This document shows, one piece after another, positions 33,302 to 43,318 of a stretch of 64,000 bases of DNA. Below the pieces are notes generated by a model. It saw nothing but the letters and a program-made list of their open reading frames with translations. It searched no databases and was not told the DNA's origin. The stretch is from the NCBI RefSeq assembly GCF_022919175.1, contig NZ_CP095043.1, positions 2,356,001-2,420,000 of the forward strand, written 5' to 3'. This stretch comes from Leucobacter rhizosphaerae (GTDB lineage: Bacteria; Actinomycetota; Actinomycetes; Actinomycetales; Microbacteriaceae). How positions within the stretch are numbered: the first letter of the stretch is position 1; every line of letters begins with the position of its first letter. The position numbers and the translations under genes are program-made.

Positions 33302-34935
33302 ACGTCCACCGCGTCGGGCGCCGGGATCTCGTCGGGCTTGTAGCGCGGCAGCCGCGACGCGGGCAGGATCGCGACCGCGCTCAGCCCGGCGAGCACGAGC
33401 AGCCCGAGCTTCAGCGCGCGCAGCCGCTCCTCCTCGTTCACCTGCACCGCAGCGTCCACCTGCGCCGGTGACGCGGCCGTCCGCCCGAGCACCTCTCGCA
33501 GCTCGTCGTTCGACACGAAGTTCACGCTGTCGAGGTCGACCTGGGCGACGAGATCCGCGGGCAGCTCGGGGTGCTCGACCACGGCGCGGCCGATGCCGAC
33601 GCTGAGCAGCGCCACGAGCAGCGCCCCGACGACCGCGGTGCCCACCGCAGAGGCGAGGTTCTGCGTGCTGCCGCGCAGCGATCCCACGTCGCCCGCGAGC
33701 TCGGCGGGGGCCGACGTCACCAGCACGTTGAAGACCAGGGTGACGAGCGAGCCCTGCCCGATCCCGAACAGCACGAGTCCGAGGATCGTGGGCAGCGTCT
33801 CCCAGTTGTTGTTGACGACGAATGCGAGCCAGACGAGCGCCGCCGTGGTGCAGATGAACGCGGTGACCCCGATGGTGCGCGGCGGGAATCGGCGGTAGAA
33901 GCGCACGATCAGGGTCGCGGTGATGAACACCGTGAGGTTGAACGGCATCATGGCGAGCGAGGTCTCGAACGGCGTCCGTCCCTGCACGATCTGGATGTAC
34001 ATCGGCACCGTGAAGTTCAGCGCGGCCTCGAGACCCACGACGATGAACATCGCGTACACGGCCGAGCGCTCGCGGGAGGAGCGCAGGATCGAGAGGTCGA
34101 TGAGCGGGGCCTTGCCCTCGCGCATGCGCCGCCTGGTCCACATGAAAAACGCCTGGCCGAGCACGATGCCGAGCAGGATCAGGAACGGGGCGGGGGAAAG
34201 GCCGAGCAGGTCGAACGGGGCCCCGGGGCCGGCGAAGAACGCACCCCAGCCGTTGAGATTGTTGAAGCCGAGCGTGAGCATCATGATCGCGAGGCCGATG
34301 AGGAGCGAGGCGACGAGATCGATCTTGACGCGTGCATCGCCCCGGTCGGAGCGCAGCGTGAAGCTGAAGCAGAAGACGGCGATGGCGAGCGCCAGCACGA
34401 TCATGAAGACGGGTCGCCAGCCCACGAGCGTGCCGAGGGTGCCGCCGATCAGGAAGGCGCTGATGCCGGAGAGCGCGCGGGCGGAGCCGAGCGAACCGAT
34501 CGCGGTGGCCTGCTGGGCACCGCGGTAATTCTCCGCGATGAGCGCGACGAGCGACGGGACGATGATCGCGGCCGCAGCACCGGCGAGCACTTGTCCGGCA
34601 ATGGCCCAGGTGATCGTCGGGGCGAGGATCATCATCAGGGAGGATCCCGCGAAGACGACCACGACGCAGCGGAAGATGAGCACCCAGCCGATGCGCTGCC
34701 CGAGCTTCGCCCCGGTCATCACGAGCGCGGCGACCACGAGGCCGTAGACGACGATCGTCGAGCTCGCGACCGTGGGCGGCACCCCGAAATCGGCGACCAT
34801 GCCGCCGATCGAGATGGGGAGCGCGGCGACGTTGAAGGACATGAGGATCTGCGCCAGGAACAGGCAGACCATCGGGACCCAGGAGCGCCGCTCCTCGGGC
34901 CGGGCCGGTGCGCTCGCGTGTGCTGTCTCGGTCAC
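33298..34935 (-). CDS. MFS transporter, multidrug-type (DHA2-like)
   Basis: 545 residues from GTG 34935 with AAAGGGGG upstream. About 14 hydrophobic segments, an early motif-A-like stretch (MTGAKLGQRIGWVLIFR) and a long C-terminal region with an extra loop (HPELPADLVAQVDLDSVNF) before the last helix. This is the pattern of 14-helix drug or metabolite efflux pumps driven by proton exchange. Cargo unknown. The upstream methyltransferase-like gene is frameshifted and its shifted frame runs without a stop into this gene, so a fused product is possible. Confidence 0.8.
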   Translation of the reverse strand: MTETAHASAPARPEERRSWVPMVCLFLAQILMSFNVAALPISIGGMVADFGVPPTVASSTIVVYGLVVAALVMTGAKLGQRIGWVLIFRCVVVVFAGSSLMMILAPTITWAIAGQVLAGAAAAIIVPSLVALIAENYRGAQQATAIGSLGSARALSGISAFLIGGTLGTLVGWRPVFMIVLALAIAVFCFSFTLRSDRGDARVKIDLVASLLIGLAIMMLTLGFNNLNGWGAFFAGPGAPFDLLGLSPAPFLILLGIVLGQAFFMWTRRRMREGKAPLIDLSILRSSRERSAVYAMFIVVGLEAALNFTVPMYIQIVQGRTPFETSLAMMPFNLTVFITATLIVRFYRRFPPRTIGVTAFICTTAALVWLAFVVNNNWETLPTILGLVLFGIGQGSLVTLVFNVLVTSAPAELAGDVGSLRGSTQNLASAVGTAVVGALLVALLSVGIGRAVVEHPELPADLVAQVDLDSVNFVSNDELREVLGRTAASPAQVDAAVQVNEEERLRALKLGLLVLAGLSAVAILPASRLPRYKPDEIPAPDAVDV

Positions 34936-34972
34936 GGCATCCCCCTTTGATTCCCTGGGGTCAGCATAACCC

Positions 34973-35940
34973 TCAGGTTGCGCTCCGGCGCCCCTCCGTT
35001 GCCGCATCGATGCGCGACGATCCGAACCGCGGGATCCAGCACCCGACGCGCGCCCGATAGGCCTCGAACTCCGCCCCGAATCGGCCCGCGAGATCAGTCT
35101 CCTCGAGGGGCGGATCACCCAGTTCCACACCAGCGAGCCGCAGAGCGCGTACGCGACCACGAGCCACGATCCGAGCACCAGCCCGACGGCGACGCCCTGC
35201 GTGATCCCCGTGATGGCCATGGGGTTGCGCACGTACCGGTACGGACCGCTGATCACGAGTCGGCGCGGCATCGCGGAGGGCAGCGGAGTGCCCTCGCCGC
35301 GCGTCGACATGCTGATCGCGGCCCACAGCGCGAGGGCGCTCGCCAGCACGAACAGCGCGGCGCCGGTCACCCGCACGGCCGCGGGCGTCTCGATCGCGAG
35401 CCCCCACCGCGCCTCGACCAGCCAGATGAGCACCGGGATCACCCCCAGACAGAGCCCCCAGAACAGGGTGATCTGGAGTCCGGTCCGCGCTGCGTTGCGG
35501 GTGGCCGAGGCGGGGCGCGCCAGCCGGAACACGAAGGGGCCGAAGAGGATCCGCTCGGTCGGCAACCGACCGTCGCGCAGGAGGAGCACCGCGGCGATGC
35601 TGCCCGCGGCTGCGGCGAGCATCAGCAGGGCGCCCCAGCCCGCCTGGGTTGTGACCGTCGCGTAGAGCGCCATGCCGAGGGCCACCAGGAGTGTCCACCC
35701 GGTCGCGATCCAGGCGGCCCAACCGATGCCGGCCGCCGCGATCCCGGAGAGGATCACGAAGAGCGGGATGTCGAGCGCCGCAACCAGCATCGGGTGCAGC
35801 CCGCCGAGGGTGAGCTCCCGCACCCCGGGCACCGCGAAGACGCCGAGCCACCAGAGCGCACCCGCCGCGGCCTGCCCGGCGAAGTACAGGCGCCCGAGTG
35901 TGCGTCCGATCCGGAGTCGGGCCGGTCCGTCAACCGTCAC
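34973..35940 (-). pseudogene. Isoprenylcysteine/phospholipid methyltransferase-like membrane protein, frameshifted
   Basis: From GTG 35940 (overlapping the upstream stop) the frame encodes membrane helices and the ICMT-type motif SGPYRYVRNPMAI, up to VWNWVIRP. The expected continuation, LEETDLAGRFGAEFEAYRARVGCWIP, is present but in another frame, ending at 34973. One extra C in the C4 run at 35107-35110 (G-run on the + strand) would restore the frame. As written, the protein loses its SAM-binding C-terminus. Either a recent mutation or a homopolymer sequencing error. An intact protein would be about 322 residues and methylate a lipid or small molecule at the membrane. Confidence 0.8.
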
Positions 35941-36563
35941 GGGCGCTTCCGCGACCACCAGACGACGAGCCACGAGATCACGAGGAACACGACGGCGATG
36001 GCGGCGACGTAGAGGGCCACGGTGCCGTAGCCCTGAGAGGGATTGAGGAAGGGATAGGGCACCCAGCCATCGGTCGCGCCGCGCACGAGCACCACGGCGG
36101 TCCACGCCAGGGGGTACGCGAGCTGCCACAGGATCGCGGAGCGGGGCAGCGCGGTGCGGTCGGTCGTCAGCGCCCAGTCGAGGATCACGAGGAGCGGACC
36201 GAAGATGTGCAGCACCGCATTCGCCCACGGCACCTCCACGCCTCCCGCGGCGTGCACCGGCAGGAGGAGGGTGACGTAGACGAGCCCCACGACGATCATG
36301 CACACCGTCGCGAGTCCGCGAGCCGCGACGAGCCACCGGGGCTGCACCCCGGGTCGCACGAGACCCACGATGCCCGCGGCGAGGGCGACGAGCACGAGCA
36401 GCACGTTCGACTGGATCGTGAAGTAGCCGAAGAAGTTGAACGGGTTCACCGGTCCACGCGCGGCGGCGTCGACGAAGGTCGCGACGATGGCGGCGAGCGT
36501 GGCGAGGCCCCAGGCGAGGCGGGCGAGGGCGAGACCGCGTGGGGTCGCAGGGCGAGAGGGCAT
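35937..36563 (-). CDS. Pr6Pr-like integral membrane protein
   Basis: 208 residues from ATG 36563. About six hydrophobic segments; FFGYFTIQSNVLLVLVAL, HIFGPLLVILDW and YPLAWTAVVLVRGATDGWVPYPFLNPSQGYG match the Pr6Pr family of bacterial membrane proteins of unknown function (related to the AIG1/FAR-17a fold). The GTGA overlap with the methyltransferase-like gene shows the two are an operon. The start is placed where the hydrophobic domain begins; an upstream in-frame start at 36647 would add unlikely sequence. Confidence 0.68.
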   Translation of the reverse strand: MPSRPATPRGLALARLAWGLATLAAIVATFVDAAARGPVNPFNFFGYFTIQSNVLLVLVALAAGIVGLVRPGVQPRWLVAARGLATVCMIVVGLVYVTLLLPVHAAGGVEVPWANAVLHIFGPLLVILDWALTTDRTALPRSAILWQLAYPLAWTAVVLVRGATDGWVPYPFLNPSQGYGTVALYVAAIAVVFLVISWLVVWWSRKRP

Positions 36564-36606
36564 GCAGTCAGGGTATTGCACCGACGGAGCGCGAGATGAG
36601 TCGCAC

Positions 36607-36635
36607 TTGAAAGTTCGGCATGGCGAACTTATACT
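36607..36635 (+). promoter_or_regulatory. Promoter with inverted-repeat operator in the spacer, metal importer operon
   Basis: TTGAAA (36607-36612), 17 bp, TATACT (36630-36635) is a near-consensus promoter. A perfect 7-bp inverted repeat, AAGTTCG-N6-CGAACTT (36611-36630), fills the spacer. A second small palindrome, ATAC-N6-GTAT (36631-36644), follows. The position suggests repression by a metal sensor of the DtxR/MntR or Fur/Zur type; the sensor gene is not in the window. Confidence 0.68.
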
Positions 36636-36671
36636 TTCGAGTATCAAAACTTGATGATCGGAGGGCGTCGG

Positions 36672-37637
36672 GTGCGGACTGCACGGCGATGGGGGCGAGT
36701 GGCGGCAGCCGGACTCGCGGTGGCGTTGCTATCGGGGTGCGTCCCGACGGCCGCGCCCGTGAGTCTTGACGCCGCCGATGACGGGGTGCTCAGGGTCTAC
36801 GCCACGACGGGGTATCTCGCCGACGCGGTCGCGACAATCGCGCCGGAGGCCGAGATCACGACGATGGTGGGTCCGGGCGGCGATCCGCACACGTACCAGC
36901 CGTCGACCCGCGACATCGAGACGCTCCTGAACGCGGACGTGGTGCTCTGGAATGGCCTGCACCTCGAGGCGCAGATGCTCGATCAGCTCGGCAGCCTCGG
37001 GGATCGCCAGCTCGCGGTGGGGGATCACCTGCCCGCGGAGTTGCTGCTGAACTGGCCGGAGACCGACGAGCTCGGCAACCCGCTGCACGACCCCCACGTC
37101 TGGAACAGCCCCGCCGCCTGGTCACTCGTCGTCGAGCAGGTCGTCGACAAGCTGGCCGAGACCGATCCCGAGCACGCACCGGAGTACCGGCGCAACGCTG
37201 ACGCGTACCTCACGGAGATCGCCGAGGCCGCCCGCGAGACGGAGGCCCTCCTGGCGGAGATCCCGGAGGACCGGCGGATCCTCATCACCGGGCACGACGC
37301 CTTCGGGTACTTCGGCGACACGTACGGCCTCGAAGTCCACGCGACGGACTTCGTCTCCACCGAGGCCGCGCTCAGCCCGGAGGAGCTCTCCGAACTCGCG
37401 ACCCTCATCACCGATCACCGGGTACCGGTGATCTTCCAGGACAACCAGGCGAACCCGCAGGCGATCACGAGCCTGAAAGAGGCCGTGCGCGCCCGCGGCT
37501 GGAACGTGGAGGTCTCGGGATCCGAGCTCTACGCCGACTCGCTCGGCGCCGATCCCGGGGTCGACACCTACCTCGACGTCTTTCGCCACAACAGTCGGGC
37601 CATCGCGGACGCGCTGGCCGGAACGGAGGAACCATGA
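36672..37637 (+). CDS. Metal ABC transporter substrate-binding lipoprotein (Mn/Zn, cluster A-I)
   Basis: 321 residues from GTG 36672, which has GGAGGG 6 bp upstream; ATG 36654 lacks a site. Signal peptide and lipobox LLSGC. The metal ligands of TroA/MntC/ZnuA receptors are visible: His in GGDPHTYQPST, His in WNGLHLEAQM, the HD of ITGHDAFGYFG and a late Asp in IFQDNQANPQ. There is no long His-rich loop, which leans toward Mn (or Fe) rather than Zn, but this is not decisive. It is the first gene of a four-gene importer operon. Confidence 0.87.
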   Translation: MRTARRWGRVAAAGLAVALLSGCVPTAAPVSLDAADDGVLRVYATTGYLADAVATIAPEAEITTMVGPGGDPHTYQPSTRDIETLLNADVVLWNGLHLEAQMLDQLGSLGDRQLAVGDHLPAELLLNWPETDELGNPLHDPHVWNSPAAWSLVVEQVVDKLAETDPEHAPEYRRNADAYLTEIAEAARETEALLAEIPEDRRILITGHDAFGYFGDTYGLEVHATDFVSTEAALSPEELSELATLITDHRVPVIFQDNQANPQAITSLKEAVRARGWNVEVSGSELYADSLGADPGVDTYLDVFRHNSRAIADALAGTEEP

Positions 37638-38386
37638 CCGAGTCGGGTCTCGCGTGCGCCACGCACCGCCTGAGCGTCGCGTACCGGTCGGAGCCCGTGC
37701 TGCGCGGGATCGACTTCGCGGTGCCGACCGGTGTCGTCATGGGCATCGTCGGTCCGAACGGGGCGGGCAAGTCCACGCTCATCAAGGCCATGCTCGGTCT
37801 CGTGCCGCCGCTCACCGGCTCGGCGGAGTTCTTCGGGCGGCCGCTCGCCGAGGTGCGCCGACGGGTCGGGTACATGCCGCAGTCCACGAGCGTCGACTGG
37901 GACTTCCCGACCACGGTGCAGGACGTGGTGACGATGGGCACCTACGGCGGGCTCGGCTGGTTCCGCCGCCCGGGTCGCGCCGAGCGAGAGCGGGCGCTCG
38001 TGGCGCTCGAACAGACCGGGATCGCCGACCTCGCGACGCGCCAGATCGGGGAGCTGTCGGGCGGCCAACGACAGCGGGTCTTCCTCGCGCGTACGCTGGT
38101 GCAGGATCCCGATCTGTACATCATGGACGAGCCGTTCCAGGGCATCGACGCGAAGAGTCAGCAGGCGATCGTCGCCGTGCTCCACCGGCTGCGCGCCGCC
38201 CAGAAGACGGTCGTCATCGTGCACCACGACCTGGCGACGGTGCGGGAGTACTGCGACAGCGTGACCCTCTTGAACCGCACGATCATCGCCTCCGGCCCCG
38301 TCGACGAGGCCTACACCCGCGAGAACATCCGCGCGACCTACGAGGTCGCGGCCGGTGACGACGCCTTCCTCGAGTTCGCCTCATGA
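37634..38386 (+). CDS. Metal ABC transporter ATP-binding protein (MntB/ZnuC-like)
   Basis: 250 residues. Walker A GPNGAGKST, Q-loop in GYMPQSTSVDWDFPTTVQDVV (the W-D-F-P sequence is typical of Mn/Zn/Fe cluster ATPases), signature LSGGQRQR, Walker B YIMDEPFQGID, H-loop IVHHDLATV. ATG overlaps the receptor stop. It drives transport through the two permeases encoded next. Confidence 0.9.
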   Translation: MTESGLACATHRLSVAYRSEPVLRGIDFAVPTGVVMGIVGPNGAGKSTLIKAMLGLVPPLTGSAEFFGRPLAEVRRRVGYMPQSTSVDWDFPTTVQDVVTMGTYGGLGWFRRPGRAERERALVALEQTGIADLATRQIGELSGGQRQRVFLARTLVQDPDLYIMDEPFQGIDAKSQQAIVAVLHRLRAAQKTVVIVHHDLATVREYCDSVTLLNRTIIASGPVDEAYTRENIRATYEVAAGDDAFLEFAS

Positions 38387-39321
38387 CCCTCATCGAGTTC
38401 TTCGGCAACCACACCTACCGCATGGTGTTCCTCGGCACCACGGTGATCGGCCTCGTCGCGGGCGCGCTCGGCAGCTTCGCCTACCTGCGCAAGCAGTCGC
38501 TCATCAGCGACGTCGTCTCGCACGCCGCGCTGCCCGGGGCGCTCCTCGCGTTCCTCGCCGCGGTCACGGTGTTCGGCGCCGACGGGCGGAACATGATCGG
38601 CCTCGTGATCGGCGCGGTCGTCGCCGGGATCCTGGCGGTCCTGCTCTCGAACGGGATCGCGCGGCACTCCAAGATCCGGATCGACGCGGCGATGGCCGTG
38701 GCGCTCACGCTGTTCTTCGGCGGCGGCATGCTCCTCATGCGGATCATCACCAACAGCACGCTGCCCGGCAAGGGCGGGATCCAGGACTACCTCTTCGGCA
38801 ACGCCTCCGTCATCACGATCGCCGACCTGACGACGAGCATCGCGGTCGGTGCCGTCGCCCTCGCCCTGATGGTCGTGTTCTGGAAGGAATTCGCCCTGCG
38901 CACCTTCGACCCCGACCACGCCCGCGTGCTCGGCTTCAACGGGCGCATCGTCGACATCCTCATGTTCGCCACCGTGGTGATCGCGACGGTCATCGGGGTG
39001 AAGGCCGTGGGCCTCGTGCTCATGGTCGCGTTCGTCGTGACGCCGCCCGCCGCCGCGCGGCAGTGGACCCGCACCCTCCCGAGCATGGTGATCCTCTCCG
39101 GCGTATTCGGAGCCGTCGGCAGCGGCGTCGGCGCGTATCTCTCGATCGTGCTGGGCAAGGTGCCCACCGGACCGCTCATCGTGCTCACGCTGTTCGCCAT
39201 CTTCCTGGTCTCGATCCTGTGCTCGCCGCGCCGGAGTGTGCTCGTGCGGGCCGTCGCGCGATCCCGAGCCCGAGCGGCCCTTCGTGCGGAGCTCGTCGCC
39301 GAGGGGAGCGTCGCCCGATGA
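38383..39321 (+). CDS. Metal ABC transporter permease 1
   Basis: 312 residues of the ABC-3 permease family, about eight membrane helices. Conserved pieces: GSFAYLRKQSLISDVVSHAALPG near the N-terminus, DYLFGNASVIT, and GVKAVGLVLMVAFVVTPPAAAR in the C-terminal half. Its start overlaps the ATPase stop. It pairs with the related permease that follows; two-permease layouts are common in Mn importers (TroCD/MntCD). Confidence 0.88.
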   Translation: MTLIEFFGNHTYRMVFLGTTVIGLVAGALGSFAYLRKQSLISDVVSHAALPGALLAFLAAVTVFGADGRNMIGLVIGAVVAGILAVLLSNGIARHSKIRIDAAMAVALTLFFGGGMLLMRIITNSTLPGKGGIQDYLFGNASVITIADLTTSIAVGAVALALMVVFWKEFALRTFDPDHARVLGFNGRIVDILMFATVVIATVIGVKAVGLVLMVAFVVTPPAAARQWTRTLPSMVILSGVFGAVGSGVGAYLSIVLGKVPTGPLIVLTLFAIFLVSILCSPRRSVLVRAVARSRARAALRAELVAEGSVAR

Positions 39322-40208
39322 GCTTCCTGATCGGCACGATCCTGCTCGCGGTCGTCACCGCGCTCGCCTGCGCGCTCCCCGGGGTGTTCATCGTGCTCCG
39401 CAAGAACTCGATGCTCGTCGACGCGATCAGCCACGCGATCCTGCCCGGCATCGTCGTCGGCTACTTCTTCACCCGCAATCTCGATTCGCCGCTCCTGATC
39501 CTGGGTGCGGCACTCGCCGGTCTGGTGGTCGTGCTCGGCAGCGAGTGGCTCGCGCGCACCGGGCTGCTCACCGGAGACGCGCCGCAGGGCCTCATATTCC
39601 CGGCGCTTTTCAGCGCCGGTGTGATCCTCGTCACCCTGAACTTCGCGAACGTGCACCTCGACGTGCACGCCGTGCTCGTCGGCGACCTCAACCTCGCGGC
39701 CTTCGAGCATCTGCAGGTGGGCGGGGTCTCGATCGGGCCGGCCTACCTGTACGTCATGCTCGCGGTGCTGGCGGTGAACGCGCTGTTCATCACACTCCTG
39801 TACCCGCGACTCAAGGTCATGACCTTCGATCCCGCGTTCGCCGCCGCGATCGGCGTGCGCACCCGGATCCTCGGCACGGCCTTCATGTTCCTCGTCTCCG
39901 TGACCGTCACCGCCGCGTTCCACGCCGTGGGCGCGATCCTCGTCATCGCGCTCGTCGTCGCGCCCGCCGCGACCGCGTTCCTGCTGACCCAGCGGCTACG
40001 CAGTCTGATCGCGCTCACGCTGGCCTTCGCCGCAGGCGGCGCACTCGCCGGGTTCGGGATCGCGTACGTGCTCGACGCCGCGACGAGCGCCGGAATGGCG
40101 GTGCTGTACGGGATCCTGTTCATCGCGGTCTTCCTGATCAGCCGCTGGCGGCAGCGCCGGCACCAGCGGCGCGGGTCCACCGCGGGCGTTCCCTCAGATC
40201 CACACTAG
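39318..40208 (+). CDS. Metal ABC transporter permease 2
   Basis: 296 residues, same ABC-3 family as the preceding gene (GVFIVLRKNSMLVDAISHAILPG; DAPQGLIFPALFSAG; FHAVGAILVIALVVAPAATAFLL). ATG overlaps the preceding stop. The last gene of the operon; 216 bp of non-coding DNA follow without a clear terminator hairpin. Confidence 0.88.
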   Translation: MSFLIGTILLAVVTALACALPGVFIVLRKNSMLVDAISHAILPGIVVGYFFTRNLDSPLLILGAALAGLVVVLGSEWLARTGLLTGDAPQGLIFPALFSAGVILVTLNFANVHLDVHAVLVGDLNLAAFEHLQVGGVSIGPAYLYVMLAVLAVNALFITLLYPRLKVMTFDPAFAAAIGVRTRILGTAFMFLVSVTVTAAFHAVGAILVIALVVAPAATAFLLTQRLRSLIALTLAFAAGGALAGFGIAYVLDAATSAGMAVLYGILFIAVFLISRWRQRRHQRRGSTAGVPSDPH

Positions 40209-40382
40209 GTCTGTCACGGTCCGCGCGAGGGTCTGCAAGCTTAACCGGAATGTTACTTACTGCCGTATGCCCAGTATCGGGCCGGAACCCGCGGAAAACT
40301 CCCGGAAGATCCAGGCTGACTATTGAGCCGGGTAGACACTCTGAAACATTTCCCGCGAAACCGCGCAGTACACTCGGATCGA

Positions 40383-40400
40383 GGTTTCGCCCGTGAAACC
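40383..40400. promoter_or_regulatory. Inverted repeat just upstream of an amino acid receptor gene
   Basis: GGTTTC-N6-GAAACC (40383-40400) lies 24 bp before the ATG and directly upstream of the TTTGGAGGATCG ribosome site. A related TTT-N6-AAA element occurs at about 40349-40360. It could be an operator or a small leader hairpin. The rest of the 40209-40424 gap holds no gene that I can support. Confidence 0.35.
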
Positions 40401-40424
40401 AGCCTGTTGTTATTTGGAGGATCG

Positions 40425-41309
40425 ATGAAGATTCGTTACGCGCTCCCCGCGCTTGCCGCTGCTGCCGTACTCACCCTCACCGGGTGCGTCACCAACACCG
40501 AAGGGCCGGAACGCGAGTCGACCGACACCTCGGGCATCACCGTCGACGAGGCGGCCGCGGCGCTCGTGCCCGCCGACATCAAGGAGTCGGGTGTGCTGAT
40601 CATCGGCACCGACGCCTCCTACCCGCCCAACGAGTACAAGGACTCCGAGGGCAACATCGTCGGCTGGGGCGTCGACCTCATGGACGCCGTGAGCGCGCGC
40701 CTCGGTCTCGAGCCCCAGTGGGAGGAGTCGGGCTTCGACACCATCATCCCGAGCATCCAGGGCGGCAAGATGAACATCGGCTCGTCGTCCTTCACGGACA
40801 ACGCCGAGCGTCAGAAGACGGTCGACTTCGTGAACTTCTACGAGGCCGGTGTGCTCTGGGCGGCCCCCATCGGCAAGGAGATCGACCCGAACGACGCGTG
40901 CGGGCACAAGGTGGCCGTGCAGGCCGGCACCTTCCAGCACACCGATGAGCTCCCCGCGAAGTCGGCGGAGTGCGAGGCCGCGGGCAAGCCGGCCATCGAG
41001 ATCATGCCGTTCGAGGGTCAGGCCGAGGCGACGAACGCGGTCGTCCTCGGGCAGGCCGAGGCGTTCTCCGCGGACTCCCCGGTCACCCTCGACGCGATCA
41101 ACGCGCAGAAGGACAAGATCGCCGCGTCCGGCGAGGCCTTCGACGTCGCGCCCTACGGCTACGCGCTGCCGAAGGATACGGAACTGACCCAGGCCGTGCA
41201 GGCGGCACTGCAGTCCCTCATGGACGACGGCACGTACCTCGAGATCCTCACGAAGGCCGGCGTCGAGGACGGCGCCATCGACGAGGCGACGATCAACGCC
41301 GGGTCCTAG
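40425..41309 (+). CDS. Polar amino acid ABC transporter substrate-binding lipoprotein
   Basis: 294 residues from ATG 40425 with TTTGGAGGA upstream. Lipobox LTLTGC. SBP_bac_3 features: LIIGTDASYPPNEYKDSEGNIVGWGVDLMDAV, SGFDTIIPSIQGGKMNIGSSSFTDNAERQKTVDFVNFYEAG and PYGYALPKDTELTQAVQAALQSLMDDGTYLEIL. These are the hallmarks of receptors for polar amino acids. The specific amino acid is not readable. A paralogous system is at 57288-60016. Confidence 0.9.
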   Translation: MKIRYALPALAAAAVLTLTGCVTNTEGPERESTDTSGITVDEAAAALVPADIKESGVLIIGTDASYPPNEYKDSEGNIVGWGVDLMDAVSARLGLEPQWEESGFDTIIPSIQGGKMNIGSSSFTDNAERQKTVDFVNFYEAGVLWAAPIGKEIDPNDACGHKVAVQAGTFQHTDELPAKSAECEAAGKPAIEIMPFEGQAEATNAVVLGQAEAFSADSPVTLDAINAQKDKIAASGEAFDVAPYGYALPKDTELTQAVQAALQSLMDDGTYLEILTKAGVEDGAIDEATINAGS

Positions 41310-41339
41310 GCCGAGTCGGACACCACAGAGGATCACACG

Positions 41340-42367
41340 ATGTCTGATGCTCAAGGTGGGACCGCGGAGAGCACTCCGCGGTCCCAGCCGTTCTACGAGT
41401 CGGAGCCGATCACCGCGATCAAGCTGAAGCACCCCGGCAGGATCATCCTGGCGGTCGTGCTGGTGGTCCTCGCGGGCCTCTTCATCTTCGACGCCGCGAA
41501 TCGCGAGGCCTACAACTGGCCCGAGGTGGGCAAGTACCTCTTCGACACTCGAATCGTCACCGCCGTCGGCTACACGCTGATGCTCACGATCTACTCGATG
41601 GTGATCGCGATCATCCTCGGCGTCGCGCTCGCGGTGATGCGGCTGTCGCCGAACCCGATCGTCAAGGCCGTCGCGTGGGTCTACCTGTGGATCTTCCGCG
41701 GCACGCCGGTCTATGTGCAGCTGGTGTTCTGGGGCTTGTTCGCGGTCATCTATCCGACGATCGGCTTCGGGCTCCCCGGCCTGCCGCCGGTGTTCGAGTT
41801 CGAGACCAAGGCGATCATGACGGCGTTCACGCTCGCCATCATCGGCCTGGCGCTGAACGAGGCCGCGTACATGGCCGAGATCGTTCGCGCCGGTCTGCTG
41901 TCGGTCGACAGCGGTCAGGACGAAGCGGCGATCGCGCTCGGCCTCGGCTGGTGGCACACCATGACTCGCGTCGTGCTGCCGCAGGCGATGCGCGTCATCA
42001 TCCCGCCCACGGGCAACGAGGTCATCTCGATGCTGAAGACGACGTCGCTGGTGAGCGCCGTGCCGTTCACGCTCGAGCTCTTCATGAAGACGAAGGACAT
42101 CGCGGCGGTCACCTACAACCCGGTCCCGATGCTCATGGTGGCCTCGGCCTGGTACCTGGTCGTCACCTCGGTCCTCATGGTCGGGCAGTACTACCTGGAG
42201 CGGCACTTCGCGAAGGGCGTCGGGCAGCGCCCCGACGTCATGAAGCCGACGGTCGAGACCGGCGTGATCGGGATCACGGGCGATGTCGACCATCACCCGA
42301 CCTATCCCAGCGCGGGAGGCGGCGAGAACATCGTGCCGCCCCACAGCCGACCCGGAGGAGGTGCCGC

Positions 42368-42371
<4 letters not shown>
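41340..42371 (+). CDS. Polar amino acid ABC transporter permease
   Basis: 343 residues, longer than the usual 220-260 because of an N-terminal cytoplasmic tail of about 35 residues and a 45-residue C-terminal tail. It has the HEQH-type permease core: [42 protein letters not shown], and the EAA loop [40 protein letters not shown]. One permease gene only, so it probably forms a homodimer. GTGA overlap with the ATPase. Confidence 0.88.
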
Positions 42372-43147
<776 letters not shown>

Positions 43148-43166
43148 CACCACCTTGCCCCCGGCT

Positions 43167-43222
43167 TGCGTGAGCGATTTCTGGTGAGATCCAGCCGGAT
43201 TCCACCAGAAATCGCTCACGCA
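43167..43222. terminator. Perfect 20-bp hairpin between convergent genes (terminator or palindromic repeat)
   Basis: Left arm 43167-43186 and right arm 43203-43222 (core GTGAGCGATTTCTGGTG) are perfectly complementary, with a 16-nt loop that itself contains ATCC/GGAT. It lies between the ABC ATPase (+) and the cytidylyltransferase (-). The stem is longer and less GC-rich than the terminator at 4694, so it may be a dispersed repeat element used as a terminator. Confidence 0.7.
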
Positions 43223-43318
43223 CCAGGGGGGGTGCGGGCCGCAGGCCCGATTGGCAGTGACGGGCCGCAGTACCGGCCCGCAGTACCGGGCTGCCGGCCC
43301 GGGCCGCAGCGCCGAAAC

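Noticed and set aside
31457..34141. An 894-codon minus-strand open frame across the potA, cupin and AA_synth genes.
   Set aside because: The composition is that of an antisense shadow, no motif is present, and it crosses three well-supported genes.
33298..36336. A natural methyltransferase-MFS fusion protein of about 1000 residues.
   Set aside because: The correct methyltransferase C-terminus exists in another frame, and the MFS has its own GTG and ribosome site, so a frameshift explains the long frame better.
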